64,000 nt of DNA from Hahella sp. CCB-MM4. GTDB lineage: Bacteria > Pseudomonadota > Gammaproteobacteria > Pseudomonadales > Oleiphilaceae. Below, in pieces: positions 25,239 to 34,453 of the stretch (positions within the stretch are counted from its first letter, which is position 1; every line of letters starts with the position of its first letter). The translations under genes were made by a program, and so were the position numbers. Below the pieces are notes generated by a model that saw only the letters and a list, made by a program, of their open reading frames with translations, did no database searches and had not been told where the DNA came from. The DNA lies in contig NZ_MRYI01000002.1 in the NCBI RefSeq assembly GCF_002260525.1, positions 124,001 to 188,000 on the forward strand, given 5' to 3'.

Positions 25239-26502
25239 ATCTTGCCAACCTTACCCCTGTCGCCTGCCAGCGTTGGTGGGGATAGAAAAAGTTTCGATAG
25301 CTCGCCCGCAACAACTGTTCAGGAGACGTAAACGCACCTCCTTTCAATACAAACTGGCCACACATGAATTTCCCGTTGTATTCGCCCAAAGCACCTTGCA
25401 ACGGCTCGAAGCCTGGAAAGGCCAGATAGGGGCTCTGAGTCCATTCCCATACATTGCCGTATAGATGCTGCAGGGCGGTATCGGAACCAGGCAGGGGCTT
25501 TCCGGGAAACCAAAGCCCCTGCTCCATACATCGTCCTTCGATTGGATAATTACGGGCAGCGACTTCCCATTCAAATTCCGTTGGAAGCCGGGCTCCGGCC
25601 CAACGTGCATAGGCATCGGCCTCAAAGTAGCTGACATGGCATACGCTCTCATCCGGATCCAGGGGTAACAGTCCGTGAGGAGTGTAGCGGAACCATTCGT
25701 CATCTTTGTTCTGCCAGTAGAGCGGGGCTTGCCACCCTTCCCTGTTGACACAAGCCCAACCGTCGGAAAGCCACCACTGGGGATCGCGGTAGCCGCCATC
25801 AGTCATGAATTCCAGCCACTCCCCATTAGTTACAGGCCTTGAGGCAAGGCAATAGGGCCGCAGGTATTGCTGATGTATGGGCGTTTCACAATCATAAGCA
25901 AAGTCGCCGATACGACGTTCTGCTGACAATCCCACAGGGACCAGCCCCCCCGCCTGGGCTACCCAGCTATGGGGCGCGGCTTCGGACGTAACAGGCGGCT
26001 GATGCAACAGCGTTTTCCAAATCGGATGAAAATGGTGGAAACTGAAGGCGTGAAGCTGGTCCGTAATGAGTAATTCCTGATGCTGCATTTCATGATGCAG
26101 GCCCAACTCCAGGCGCTGCCAGCATTCGTTGGGCAATTCTTTGCTTTGCAGCAGTGACAACATGGCCTCATCCACATGCAGCCGGAACTTCATCACCTGC
26201 TCCAATGATGGACGGCTTAACATTCCACGATGGGGGCGCGGGTGTCTCTGGCCGAGAGATTCATAGTAGGAATTGAATAAGTAGTGAAACTGGTCGTTAA
26301 ATCGCTGATAACCCGGCTGATAGGCATCCAGCACAAGCGCTTCAAAAAACCAGGTAGTGTGTCCAAGGTGCCATTTGGCAGGGCTGGCATCTTCCATGGA
26401 TTGCAACAGCATGTCTTCAGCTGTCAGACCATCGGTGAGACCAATAGTTGTTGAGCGAACTTGCTGATATAGGGATAAAAGGTGCTCTTGTGCAGTCACC
26501 AT
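25231..26502 (-). CDS. egtB: Ergothioneine biosynthesis protein EgtB (sulfoxide synthase)
   Basis: This non-haem iron enzyme joins hercynine to a thiol donor with O2. The 423-residue protein has an N-terminal DinB-like domain with iron histidines in WHLGHTTWFFE (about 46-55) and in HHEMQHQEL (the H-x3-H pair near 137-141), then a C-terminal FGE-sulfatase-type domain with GGYRDPQWWLSDGWACV, LPTEFEWEVAAR and GNVWEWTQSPY. No egtA or egtC is nearby, which leaves cysteine or gamma-glutamylcysteine open as donor. The start is taken at the ATG 26500-26502; a GTG one codon earlier is possible. Confidence 0.95.
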   Translation of the reverse strand: MVTAQEHLLSLYQQVRSTTIGLTDGLTAEDMLLQSMEDASPAKWHLGHTTWFFEALVLDAYQPGYQRFNDQFHYLFNSYYESLGQRHPRPHRGMLSRPSLEQVMKFRLHVDEAMLSLLQSKELPNECWQRLELGLHHEMQHQELLITDQLHAFSFHHFHPIWKTLLHQPPVTSEAAPHSWVAQAGGLVPVGLSAERRIGDFAYDCETPIHQQYLRPYCLASRPVTNGEWLEFMTDGGYRDPQWWLSDGWACVNREGWQAPLYWQNKDDEWFRYTPHGLLPLDPDESVCHVSYFEADAYARWAGARLPTEFEWEVAARNYPIEGRCMEQGLWFPGKPLPGSDTALQHLYGNVWEWTQSPYLAFPGFEPLQGALGEYNGKFMCGQFVLKGGAFTSPEQLLRASYRNFFYPHQRWQATGVRLARYE

Positions 26503-27066
26503 CACTCAAAATCCTATGTGTGGGTTATCCTTATTGGTACTGCATGGGAAGAATCCGCTGACACATCCTGTTCAGTAGATCTTGGTAACCATAGCAGACT
26601 CTAAAGGTTTTTGCTTGCTGTTGTTCACATCACCGATATGCTGGCAAATCTGTATGACAGAAATACGACCCGGAAAGTTCCCGAAGTTTCACTTTTCTCC
26701 TAACCGGCATAGCTCTATTTACTCGCATGGCTTTACTTATCCGCATGGCTTTACTTACCGACATAGTTCTACTTACCGACATAGTTCTACTTACCGGCAT
26801 AGCGACATATACTAAAACTCCCCGAGGTCTCTTCAGCCAGAGTGAAAATACACAGACAAACCAGTCAGTGAGCACGAGGGATTTACAGATCTTTCGCCAC
26901 CCAAAGATAGCAAGGGTGTTTATCAACGGTTCCTGCAAACCATAGCATAGGACCCTGACAGCCCATGTCAGGAGAGAGACAGACTGCCTTATTGACGTTA
27001 CAATAACCGACCTCAACTCTTTCTATTTTGCACCCTAGATACTGATACCAGGTTTAATTACCCGTT
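26503..27066. other. Non-coding region with an 18-bp minisatellite
   Basis: The 564-base gap separates the divergent egtB and DUF2489 genes. Its main content is the tandem repeat at 26695-26802. Frames across the repeat exist on both strands (up to 128 codons on the minus strand) but they are open because the 18-bp period preserves frame, and none has a family resemblance or good start signal. No other structure stands out. Confidence 0.5.
26695..26802 (+). repeat. 18-bp tandem repeat, six units
   Basis: Six consecutive 18-bp units run from 26695, 26713, 26731, 26749, 26767 and 26785. The best conserved are TTCTACTTACCGACATAG and TTCTACTTACCGGCATAG; units 1-3 are diverged (TCCTAACCGGCATAG, TATTTACTCGCATGG, TTACTTATCCGCATGG endings). 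Homogeneous units on the right and diverged units on the left suggest growth at the right end. Confidence 0.85.
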
Positions 27067-27525
27067 ATGTCCACCACTACCCAATGGATATTCATACTAG
27101 CCGGCTTGGCTGCCATTCTCTGGCTACTGTGGTTTATCCGTCGGCAACATCAGAAATTGTCATTTCACAGATTGCAGGAACAGGAACAACAGGCCCGTTA
27201 TCAGGATCACCGCAACAGTGCCATTGAGAGCATCCAGGTCATTGCCAGGGCGATGCTGGCTGGTCAGGTCGAACTTTCGGAGGGCTGTATCAGGGTAAAG
27301 GTCTTACTGGATTCAGTCGCCCCGGAGCTGCATGAGGATGAGCGCTTTGCCGTTTTCAACCATCTGTACAGCCAGACCCAGCATATGCCCACCCACGAAG
27401 CCCGCAAAGAAGTGGATAAGCGTTTTCTGTTCAAGCTCGACAGACAGCGCTGGCAACTGGAGAACGACCATAAAGTGGAAATCTTGACCGCATCCAAAGC
27501 ACTGCTGGAACATCAATTCCACTAG
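27067..27525 (+). CDS. DUF2489 family protein, membrane-anchored
   Basis: The 152-residue protein has one N-terminal membrane helix (about 7-24, FILAGLAAILWLLWFI) followed by a basic RRQHQK stretch and a cytoplasmic helical domain with SIQVIARAMLAGQVELSEGCIRVKVLLD, typical of the DUF2489 family. The function of the family is not known. It stands alone, convergent with the small gene at 27639. Confidence 0.8.
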   Translation: MSTTTQWIFILAGLAAILWLLWFIRRQHQKLSFHRLQEQEQQARYQDHRNSAIESIQVIARAMLAGQVELSEGCIRVKVLLDSVAPELHEDERFAVFNHLYSQTQHMPTHEARKEVDKRFLFKLDRQRWQLENDHKVEILTASKALLEHQFH

Positions 27526-27562
27526 AGCTGGTTTTCCTTTTTCTTACTCTTAGACTAAAAAA

Positions 27563-27582
27563 AGCCCCATCGGCGTGGGGCT
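27563..27582 (-). terminator. Intrinsic terminator of the small minus-strand gene
   Basis: AGCCCCA/TGGGGCT form a 7-bp stem (27563-27569, 27576-27582) with a 6-base loop. Seven A residues before it on the plus strand give a T7 run on the minus strand, so it terminates the gene at 27639-27890 and may also stop DUF2489 transcription. Confidence 0.75.
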
Positions 27583-27638
27583 AAGACGGGTCACAACAAA
27601 ACGAAGGGTCTGGGGTTTTCAGGTTTATCAATTAACAC

Positions 27639-27890
27639 TCAGTGCCAGTTTTGTGGAGTGATTACCCCTCTGGCGATCAATTCGTTTTCCAGCTCCGGTT
27701 CCAGCTCATGGGCAAACCGACGATAGTATTTCTGAATAATCTTATCGGTAGAAGCCGAAGTCTTATTAATCAATTCAAACCGGGCATTTTCATCTGACAG
27801 CCGAAATCTCTGCCCGCAACGGCGCCTGTATTGGAGTTCGAGTTGCTGTAAGTGATATATGCTGGCTTGACTAAAAATCATGGCTGCCAT
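27639..27890 (-). CDS. Small conserved-looking hypothetical protein
   Basis: I do not recognise this 83-residue protein. It begins MAAMIFSQASIYHLQQLELQYRRRC, is basic in its first half and acidic in its second (HELEPELENELIARGV), and lacks a signal peptide. Support that it is real: a strong AGGAGGAG ribosome-binding site 5-7 bases before the ATG at 27888-27890, and an intrinsic terminator just after its stop. It is a single-gene unit between convergent DUF2489 and the HDOD gene. Confidence 0.65.
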   Translation of the reverse strand: MAAMIFSQASIYHLQQLELQYRRRCGQRFRLSDENARFELINKTSASTDKIIQKYYRRFAHELEPELENELIARGVITPQNWH

Positions 27891-28022
27891 CACAGCTCCT
27901 CCTGTGTCTTCAGGCTGTTAAATAAACTATAGACACAAACTGATAAAAATGAGAACCATGTCGCAAAATAATTTTACATCACGTTACTTTTAAGCTGACG
28001 AATACGACCAAATTCAGAAAAG

Positions 28023-28039
28023 CACCGGATTTTCCGGTG
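28023..28039 (-). terminator. Possible terminator after the HDOD gene
   Basis: CACCGGA/TCCGGTG form a 7-bp stem with a 3-base loop; on the minus strand it is followed by CTTTTC. It lies 48 bases after the HDOD gene stop. Moderate support because the T-run is short. Confidence 0.45.
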
Positions 28040-28086
28040 GATTTTGAGGGACCGGGCGCGCAATGCTGAACACCCGGCTTAGAAGG

Positions 28087-29487
28087 CTAACGGGGCTGGG
28101 ACAGGCTTGTTGCCAGTATTTTCATTTCCTCAGACAACCCTAACAGTTCCTGCATGACTTCCTCAGCACCTTCGGGTGAGAGATGCAGCAATTCCCAAGC
28201 TGACTGGGGAATAGGCTGAGCAGGCCCATCACCAATGCCCCTGCTGCGTAATAATTGGGTGGTCACATACAACAGTGCGCTGTACTGGGAGTTTTCCCCG
28301 GAATAGTAGGGATTTTTCTGGAAACGAATCCCTGTCACAACCTCATCCGGCATATTCCAGGAATACATCAATTGGCTACCAATCTGCTCCCTGGTCACTC
28401 CCAGCAGGTGCTGCTCACAGTTTTCCACATCCACGTGTTGATTGACTTCAGCATACCGGCAAATAAGTGAGAAATGCGGCGGAAATACATGTGCGAGCAC
28501 CAGATATCCAAAGTTATGCAGCAAACCTGTCAGATAAGCCAGACCAAACTCAGGCCTCTTCTCCTTTGGAATGGCCGTAGCCAACGCTCCACATAGAGTG
28601 GCCGTCCATACGGACTGCTCCCAATAGGGCGTAAACCCATCCGGACTTTCCTCAGGAACATCCAGGGTGCGCCCCAAGGCCAGCCCCATTGCCAGATTCA
28701 TCACCAGATCAAACCCCAATACCCGGACAATTGCATCGTGAACCGAGCGAACTTTTCCGGGTGCAGCATAGAAAGACGAGCTTGCCCAACTTACTACTTG
28801 AGCGGCAAGGCTGGGATCTGTTTCAACGATGTCTGCCAATTCAGAGATACCGGCATTGGGATCAACCCGAAGCTTGATAATTCGCTGGGCCGTTTCAGGA
28901 AGGGGAGGTAGTTCCAGAGTGTCTTCCAGTCTTTGGCAGATGCGCAGGCCGGTAAAACTCTTGATAGCCGCGTGTATCTGATCAAGGTCGTGGTGACTGT
29001 TGTCATGGTTTACCAACAGGTCCGGCAGGCTGACGCCTATCTCGAGAACCTCAGTCTGCCCCATCACCGCTTCAAACAGGCGACGGCTCATGGAAAGATA
29101 ACGACCGCTGGTGGTCGAAGGTACAAAAATCTCCTCAAGGCCTTTCAAGCGTTGATCCAGTACGACCGGGAACCCGGTCAACTCCGGTAGCGCTGGAATT
29201 TCCTGCCAGTGAGCCTGCTGTTTTACCGCGTCGACTTCCGCCTTTTCCAGCGCCCTTAGCTTTCTCCCCAGTTTCTGGTTTAAAGCATCCAGGTCCAGAA
29301 TGGCTTTCTCCGGCAATACAACCTGTAACCTTCCGCGGTCATCGGTCAATAGCACGGCTCTTACGCGTGAATCTTTAGGGGCTCCATTGGCAGACACTTC
29401 AACGACTCTCTCAACATCTTCAGCCAGGGAATCCTGTTTTGCAGTATGATCCTGCAATATCTGGACAACAGCAGAAGGAACGCTCAT
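28087..29487 (-). CDS. HDOD domain protein with N-terminal YbaK-like domain
   Basis: The 466-residue protein joins an N-terminal domain (about 1-150) like the YbaK/aminoacyl-tRNA editing fold (VRAVLLTDDRGRLQVVLPEKAILDLDALNQ) to a C-terminal HDOD domain (about 190-400: LPPLPETAQRIIKLRVDP, ETDPSLAAQVVSWASS, YLTGLLHNFGYLVLAHVFP). HDOD is an HD-fold module that lacks the full metal centre and often serves in signalling. The combined role is unknown; deacylase activity should not be assumed. No signal peptide is seen. It follows recG by 236 bases on the same strand and probably has its own promoter. Confidence 0.85.
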   Translation of the reverse strand: MSVPSAVVQILQDHTAKQDSLAEDVERVVEVSANGAPKDSRVRAVLLTDDRGRLQVVLPEKAILDLDALNQKLGRKLRALEKAEVDAVKQQAHWQEIPALPELTGFPVVLDQRLKGLEEIFVPSTTSGRYLSMSRRLFEAVMGQTEVLEIGVSLPDLLVNHDNSHHDLDQIHAAIKSFTGLRICQRLEDTLELPPLPETAQRIIKLRVDPNAGISELADIVETDPSLAAQVVSWASSSFYAAPGKVRSVHDAIVRVLGFDLVMNLAMGLALGRTLDVPEESPDGFTPYWEQSVWTATLCGALATAIPKEKRPEFGLAYLTGLLHNFGYLVLAHVFPPHFSLICRYAEVNQHVDVENCEQHLLGVTREQIGSQLMYSWNMPDEVVTGIRFQKNPYYSGENSQYSALLYVTTQLLRSRGIGDGPAQPIPQSAWELLHLSPEGAEEVMQELLGLSEEMKILATSLSQPR

Positions 29488-29723
29488 TCAGTCGTAGACC
29501 TCGTATCATGTTTCGTTATCAGCCACACTCTAACGCAAGAATGATGCCCTACTGCGGTGGTTTACTTTTACCATCTACCAGCATACGAATCACTTCTGGC
29601 GCTAAATTCCCAATTAATTGTGTGCCTTTTCATTTAGCTTAGCAGGAAACACTGACTATGCAGATGCAGTTCGCTTAATTTTTGTAAGACTATGTGTCCC
29701 TTATATTTCCACCAGGAGCTTTG

Positions 29724-31793
29724 TCATACTTTCCCGTAATCAACCCTCTGTCCAATCCACCGGGCAATCAGAGCACTGACAGCGTCCTGATGTTGCATAA
29801 CCTGAGTTGAAATTTCCCTGACCTTCATAAGCCATTGCTGGTCACGCTGCAAATCCGCAATCCTAAACTGAATCAAGCCGGTCTGGCGGGTTCCCAGAAC
29901 TTCGCCAGGCCCCCTGATTTCAAGATCTCTTTCCGCAATGACAAAACCATCATTGCTCTCCCGAAGCACCTGCAACCTCGCTTTTCCTGCCTGGGAAAGC
30001 GGTGGGTGGTAGAGCAGCACACAGTAGCTTTCATTCTGGCCCCTGCCGACCCGACCTCTTAACTGATGTAGCTGTGCCAGTCCCAGTCGCTCCGGGTTTT
30101 CAATGATCATCAGGCTGGCATTAGGGACATCCACCCCAACCTCAATCACCGTTGTCGCTACTAACAGCTGTATTTCATTGTTTTTAAAAGCCTCCATCAC
30201 CTGGGCTTTTTCAGAGGGCTTCATCCGACCATGGACCAGCCCAACAGTGAGACCGGGTAGCTTTGCTTTCAGCTGCTCAGTCGTTGCTTCCGCCGCCTGG
30301 CACTGAAGCAGTTCAGATTCCTCGATCAGCGTGCATACCCAATAAGCCTGCATGCCTTTCCTGCAGACCTGCTCCACACGTTGGACAACCTCATCCCGCT
30401 TACTATCCGGGACGACTGCGGTGACCACCGGGGTACGCCCTGGGGGTAGCTCGTCAATGACCGAGGTATCCAGATCCGCATACGCACTCATGGCCAGTGT
30501 CCTTGGTATCGGGGTGGCCGTCATGATCAACTGATGCGGCACGACTCCAAGTCGTTCGCCTTTTCCCCGCAGGGCGAGTCGCTGGTGAACCCCAAAACGG
30601 TGCTGCTCATCAACGATCACTAACCCTAATCGTCCAAATGACACGTCTTCCTGAAACAGGGCATGCGTCCCGACCACTACGTTAGCGGTGCCACTCTGCA
30701 TCTCCGACAGAGTTGCATTACGCTCACTTTGTTTCAGCTTTCCACTGAGCCAGACGACTTTCAGACCCAACGGCGTTAACCACTGACTGAGATTTCGGTA
30801 ATGCTGCTCCGCCAGGATTTCAGTGGGGGCCATTAATGCCGCCTGATACTGATTTGCCACAGCCATTAAGGCGGCACAGGTCGCCACGACAGTTTTTCCT
30901 GAACCGACATCTCCCTGCACAAGACGTAGCATAGGAATCTGGGCACTGAGGTCTTGTTGCACTTCCTCGACCACTCTCTTTTGTGCCCCGGTCAGTTCGA
31001 AGGGCAAACTTTTCCGGAACCGGGCGATAAGTCCCGCATCATTCTTCAATGCCGGCGCCCGGTGCTGTTGAATCCGTTGCCTCAATAGCATCAGGCTAAG
31101 GTGATGTGCCAGTAACTCCTCTGCCACCAATCGCTGCTGACAGGGGTGACGACCATCTGACAACGCCATCACATTGGCATCGACCGGCGGCTGATGCAGA
31201 TATCTAAGCGCCTGATTCAACTCGGGCATCTGCCATTTCTGCCGAACTTCCACAGGCAGCCAATCCTTGACAGGTTCCCGGTCCAGCCAGGTCAACGCCT
31301 GCTGGCACAACTCTCTGAGACGTTTTTGCTGCAGGCCTTCTGTAGTGGGGTAAACCGGAGTCAGATGGCTGGCGGCCTCCATCGGTTTGGTGACATCCAG
31401 CAACTCCGTCTCCGGGTGATACATTTCCAGGCCACTTCGCCCCATGCGGGCCTCACCGAATACACGAAAACGGCGGCCAGCCGTAAAACGTGATTTTTGC
31501 TGGGCAGTGAAATAGTAGTAACGGAGTCCGATTTCCCCTTCGTCGTCCCTCAGACGAACCAGAAAACTCCTCTTGCGTCCCATTTCCAACCGGCTATCCA
31601 CGACCACGCCTTCAATCTGTGCAGGCAATCCGGTCCTCAGCTGGCAAATAGGAGTCACGCGAGTGCGGTCCTCATAGCGCAGAGGGAGATGAAACAGGAG
31701 ATCCTGAATACTGTGCAGGTGCAGCCGCCCCAGCTTTTCAGCCAAAGCCGGGCCGACACCTTTCAATTGTGTGATAGGTTGCTGGTCAAGCAC
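29724..31793 (-). CDS. recG: ATP-dependent DNA helicase RecG
   Basis: The 689-residue helicase reverses stalled replication forks and branch-migrates Holliday junctions. The N-terminal wedge/OB domain (about 60-150) is followed by helicase motifs I GDVGSGKT, II DEQH, III TATPIPRT, and IV-VI including LLVATTVIEVGVDVPNA and QLRGRVGRG. The length matches family members. It lies 40 bases after oxyR on the same strand, the usual oxyR-recG arrangement in Pseudomonas relatives. The start ATG encodes MLDQQPITQLKGVGP. Confidence 0.97.
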   Translation of the reverse strand: MLDQQPITQLKGVGPALAEKLGRLHLHSIQDLLFHLPLRYEDRTRVTPICQLRTGLPAQIEGVVVDSRLEMGRKRSFLVRLRDDEGEIGLRYYYFTAQQKSRFTAGRRFRVFGEARMGRSGLEMYHPETELLDVTKPMEAASHLTPVYPTTEGLQQKRLRELCQQALTWLDREPVKDWLPVEVRQKWQMPELNQALRYLHQPPVDANVMALSDGRHPCQQRLVAEELLAHHLSLMLLRQRIQQHRAPALKNDAGLIARFRKSLPFELTGAQKRVVEEVQQDLSAQIPMLRLVQGDVGSGKTVVATCAALMAVANQYQAALMAPTEILAEQHYRNLSQWLTPLGLKVVWLSGKLKQSERNATLSEMQSGTANVVVGTHALFQEDVSFGRLGLVIVDEQHRFGVHQRLALRGKGERLGVVPHQLIMTATPIPRTLAMSAYADLDTSVIDELPPGRTPVVTAVVPDSKRDEVVQRVEQVCRKGMQAYWVCTLIEESELLQCQAAEATTEQLKAKLPGLTVGLVHGRMKPSEKAQVMEAFKNNEIQLLVATTVIEVGVDVPNASLMIIENPERLGLAQLHQLRGRVGRGQNESYCVLLYHPPLSQAGKARLQVLRESNDGFVIAERDLEIRGPGEVLGTRQTGLIQFRIADLQRDQQWLMKVREISTQVMQHQDAVSALIARWIGQRVDYGKV

Positions 31794-31833
31794 GTCTTGG
31801 TCGCAGATCTATATAGGAATGTCAGTAGTGGTA

Positions 31834-32766
31834 TTAACCGGCCTTTTCCAGAACCCTGCATTGGCCTGCAGCCAAGGCCAACATATCAATGGCTTTGGGA
31901 CGGGGAAACGTCACACGCCAGGCCAGTCCGACCGTTCGAAACGGCGCCGGACTCGCAAATGGACGAGTGGTCAGCAGTCCGCTCACATACCGATCCTCTC
32001 TGACGGCAGAACGAGGCAATACGGTAACGCCAAGCCCTGACGCGACCATATGACGAATCGTCTCCAGAGAACTTCCCTCAGTAATCAGCGTGTGAGGACG
32101 ATCAGACCGACTATCCCTACCCAGCTTATCCATCCACTCAGGACAGGCTTCCAGAACCTGATCCCTGAAACAATGGCCTGGACCCAACATCAGCATTTCC
32201 TTTAACGGAATCTGCTCACTGCGGACTTCATCGTATTGGGTCAGAGGATGATCCTGCGGCATCAGCACGACAAATGGCTCATCGTAAAGGGGAAGAGTCA
32301 CCACTTCCGGCTCATTAAAGGGTAATGCGACAATGATCGCGTCCAACTCCGAGTGACGGAGTTTTTCTCGCAGAACCGAAGTATAGTTCTCTTCGATATA
32401 CAACGGCATTCCCGGAGCAGCGCGATGTAGCTCCGGCAGCAAATGGGGAAACAGATAAGGACCAATGGTATATATCGCCCCCACCCTTAAAGGAGTAGAA
32501 AGCTGGTCCTTGCCGGCCTGGGCAATATCCTTGATCACTCCGACCTGATCCAAAACTCGTTGCGCCTGGTCAACGACCCGGCGTCCGGTATCAGTGACGG
32601 TGATATGGCTCTTACTGCGCTCAAACAGAGTAATTCCCAGCTCATCCTCGAGCTTCTTCACTGCGACACTCAGCGTTGGCTGGCTGACATAACAACGCTC
32701 AGCAGCCCGGCCAAAATGCTTTTCTTCCGCCAATGTGACTATGTAGCGCAATTCAGTCAAAGTCAT
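31834..32766 (-). CDS. oxyR: Hydrogen peroxide-sensing regulator OxyR
   Basis: This LysR-family activator of peroxide defence has both redox cysteines at the Escherichia coli positions, C199 (GPGHCFRDQ) and C208 (LEACPEW). The DNA-binding domain is at about 1-60 (EKHFGRAAERCYVSQPTLSVAVKKLEDELG). The 310-residue length is normal. It is transcribed before recG with a 40-base gap, and divergently from the NAD-dependent epimerase-like gene at 32990. Confidence 0.96.
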   Translation of the reverse strand: MTLTELRYIVTLAEEKHFGRAAERCYVSQPTLSVAVKKLEDELGITLFERSKSHITVTDTGRRVVDQAQRVLDQVGVIKDIAQAGKDQLSTPLRVGAIYTIGPYLFPHLLPELHRAAPGMPLYIEENYTSVLREKLRHSELDAIIVALPFNEPEVVTLPLYDEPFVVLMPQDHPLTQYDEVRSEQIPLKEMLMLGPGHCFRDQVLEACPEWMDKLGRDSRSDRPHTLITEGSSLETIRHMVASGLGVTVLPRSAVREDRYVSGLLTTRPFASPAPFRTVGLAWRVTFPRPKAIDMLALAAGQCRVLEKAG

Positions 32767-32989
32767 GGACTTGCACCTTCATATCCTGTCATTAGATTTT
32801 TCCATCCCTGCTCTGCGGAAATAATTGCGAGCGGCAACAAACCGCTGAGATGTATTGAGATCCAAAAGCAGGGGTGATGAACAACTTTAGCCAACCCACA
32901 ACAATCGGTTGACCTTATAGTTTACTCAAATGAAACTACACCAAGTTCATAGTTAATGACTAGGATATGCCTGATTGGAGAGTGACGCA

Positions 32990-33841
32990 ATGCACCAACC
33001 CCACCTTCTTTTACTTGGATACGGACACCTGAATCAAAAAGTCGCACATGCTTTGCACGATCGGTTCCGCATTACTGCCGTCTCACGCTCTCCGCACAAG
33101 TTCGCTGGAGGCCAGCACCTGGCCCTGGATCTAAGAAGCGATTCCCTCTCGGCACTCCCGGACACCCCAGACCTGATTCTCTTTTGTCTGACCCCAGGGC
33201 AAATTGATGAAAAGCATTATCGTCAGACATACCTGGAGGCTCTAAAGCGAGTGACCGATCACTACCGGAACAACCCGCCAAAACACTTTCTGTTTGTATC
33301 ATCGACCAGTGTGTATGGACAGGATGCAGATGAGGTAGTTGATGAGGACAGCGTAACGGCTCCGGACAGTTTTTCCGGCAAAATTCTGGTTGAGGCCGAA
33401 ACCTGGCTGAAGCAACAACCCTTCCCGACAACCAGTATTCGCTTTTCGGGCATTTACGGAGGGCATAGAGCCAGGCTTCTTCAACAAATTATCAATGGTG
33501 AGAAAAGTGACCAAGGCCCCAGTGGATACACCAATCGAATCCACGAGGAAGATGCCGCCAACGTACTGGTTCACCTGCTCCTGTTAGCAAATGATAAAGA
33601 GGGGGAACTGGCAGACTGCTATCTGGCCTCAGACAACGAGCCTGTCCGCATGCATGATGTGGTGGCCTGGGTTAGGACTCATACTCCCTGCCAACCAATT
33701 CAAGAACACACCGCCACCCCACGACGGACAGGCAGCAAACAATGCAGCAACCAACGCTTGAGGGAGTCTGGGTTCAAGTTTACTTACCCGGACTTCCGAG
33801 CCGGCTATGGTGAGATGATCGCCAGAATAACTAAGGTATAA
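32990..33841 (+). CDS. NAD(P)-dependent epimerase-like SDR (YeeZ type)
   Basis: The 283-residue protein is an extended SDR with a Rossmann start LLLLGYGHLNQKVA, where GYG-x3 replaces the usual GxxGxxG, then SSTSVYGQ and a nucleotide-sugar-epimerase-like body with SIRFSGIYG. The YxxxK motif is not clear, as in the YeeZ group, so catalysis is uncertain. The ATG at 32990 follows GGAGAG and is preferred to a TTG at 32975. It faces oxyR across about 220 bases and converges on ridA. Confidence 0.78.
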   Translation: MHQPHLLLLGYGHLNQKVAHALHDRFRITAVSRSPHKFAGGQHLALDLRSDSLSALPDTPDLILFCLTPGQIDEKHYRQTYLEALKRVTDHYRNNPPKHFLFVSSTSVYGQDADEVVDEDSVTAPDSFSGKILVEAETWLKQQPFPTTSIRFSGIYGGHRARLLQQIINGEKSDQGPSGYTNRIHEEDAANVLVHLLLLANDKEGELADCYLASDNEPVRMHDVVAWVRTHTPCQPIQEHTATPRRTGSKQCSNQRLRESGFKFTYPDFRAGYGEMIARITKV

Positions 33842-33881
33842 GGTATCGCGCGGATCGATATTAAATAGCTTAAAAAGCAAA

Positions 33882-33903
33882 AGGCCGGAAATAATTCCGG
33901 CCT
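33882..33903 (-). terminator. Intrinsic terminator of ridA
   Basis: AGGCCGGAA/TTCCGGCCT form a 9-bp stem with an ATAA loop. On the minus strand it is followed by TTTGCTTTTT. It closes the gmk-rpoZ-spoT-ridA direction and may also stop the convergent epimerase gene. Confidence 0.75.
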
Positions 33904-33925
33904 GGCATTCAACCGTCACGGCACC

Positions 33926-34312
33926 TCAGGAAGCTACCATCACCGCATCCATTTCAATTTCAGCGCCTTTCGGCAACGCTGCCACCCCAATGGCTGCACG
34001 AGCAGGAAACGGCTCCTGGAAATAAGTCGCCATGATTTCATTAACGGTAGCAAAGTTGCTGAGGTCCGTCATAAAGATATTCAGCTTGACGATATCATTC
34101 AGATCGCCGCCAGCTGCACGGCACACTGCGCGAAGGTTATCAAACACCTGCCGGGTTTGTGCGGAGAAATCCCCGCCCACCAGCTCCATGGTTTCCGGCA
34201 CCAATGGAATCTGGCCTGATAGGTAGACAGTAGAGCCGACCTTGACCGCCTGGGAATAGGTTCCTATGGCTTTGGGTGCATCTTCAGTTTGGATAATGGA
34301 TTTGTTTGTCAT
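33926..34312 (-). CDS. ridA: RidA family reactive intermediate deaminase
   Basis: The 128-residue protein hydrolyses reactive enamine/imine intermediates such as 2-aminoacrylate. It has the family pattern [27 protein letters not shown], the conserved Arg in [24 protein letters not shown], and a trimer-type length. The start at 34312 (MTNKSIIQ) follows GAGGAATCT; an upstream Met at 34348 adds residues unlike the family. It follows spoT on the same strand, as in many gammaproteobacteria. Confidence 0.95.
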   Translation of the reverse strand: MTNKSIIQTEDAPKAIGTYSQAVKVGSTVYLSGQIPLVPETMELVGGDFSAQTRQVFDNLRAVCRAAGGDLNDIVKLNIFMTDLSNFATVNEIMATYFQEPFPARAAIGVAALPKGAEIEMDAVMVAS

Positions 34313-34453
34313 CAGATTCCTCGACTTGATCGTCCAGTGGTAATTCAACTGTCTTTTATTATCGAGCCTGAATCAGGAACTGACTAGTCCGAATACGTCA
34401 CTTTCGAACTTGATAGGGTTCAATGGTCACTTATCGGACTGAGAGCGTGGATA

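Noticed and set aside
26582-27016. Frames of 72-128 codons on both strands across the minisatellite
   Set aside because: The 18-bp period keeps every frame open; the peptides are simple hexapeptide repeats with no start signal or known domain.
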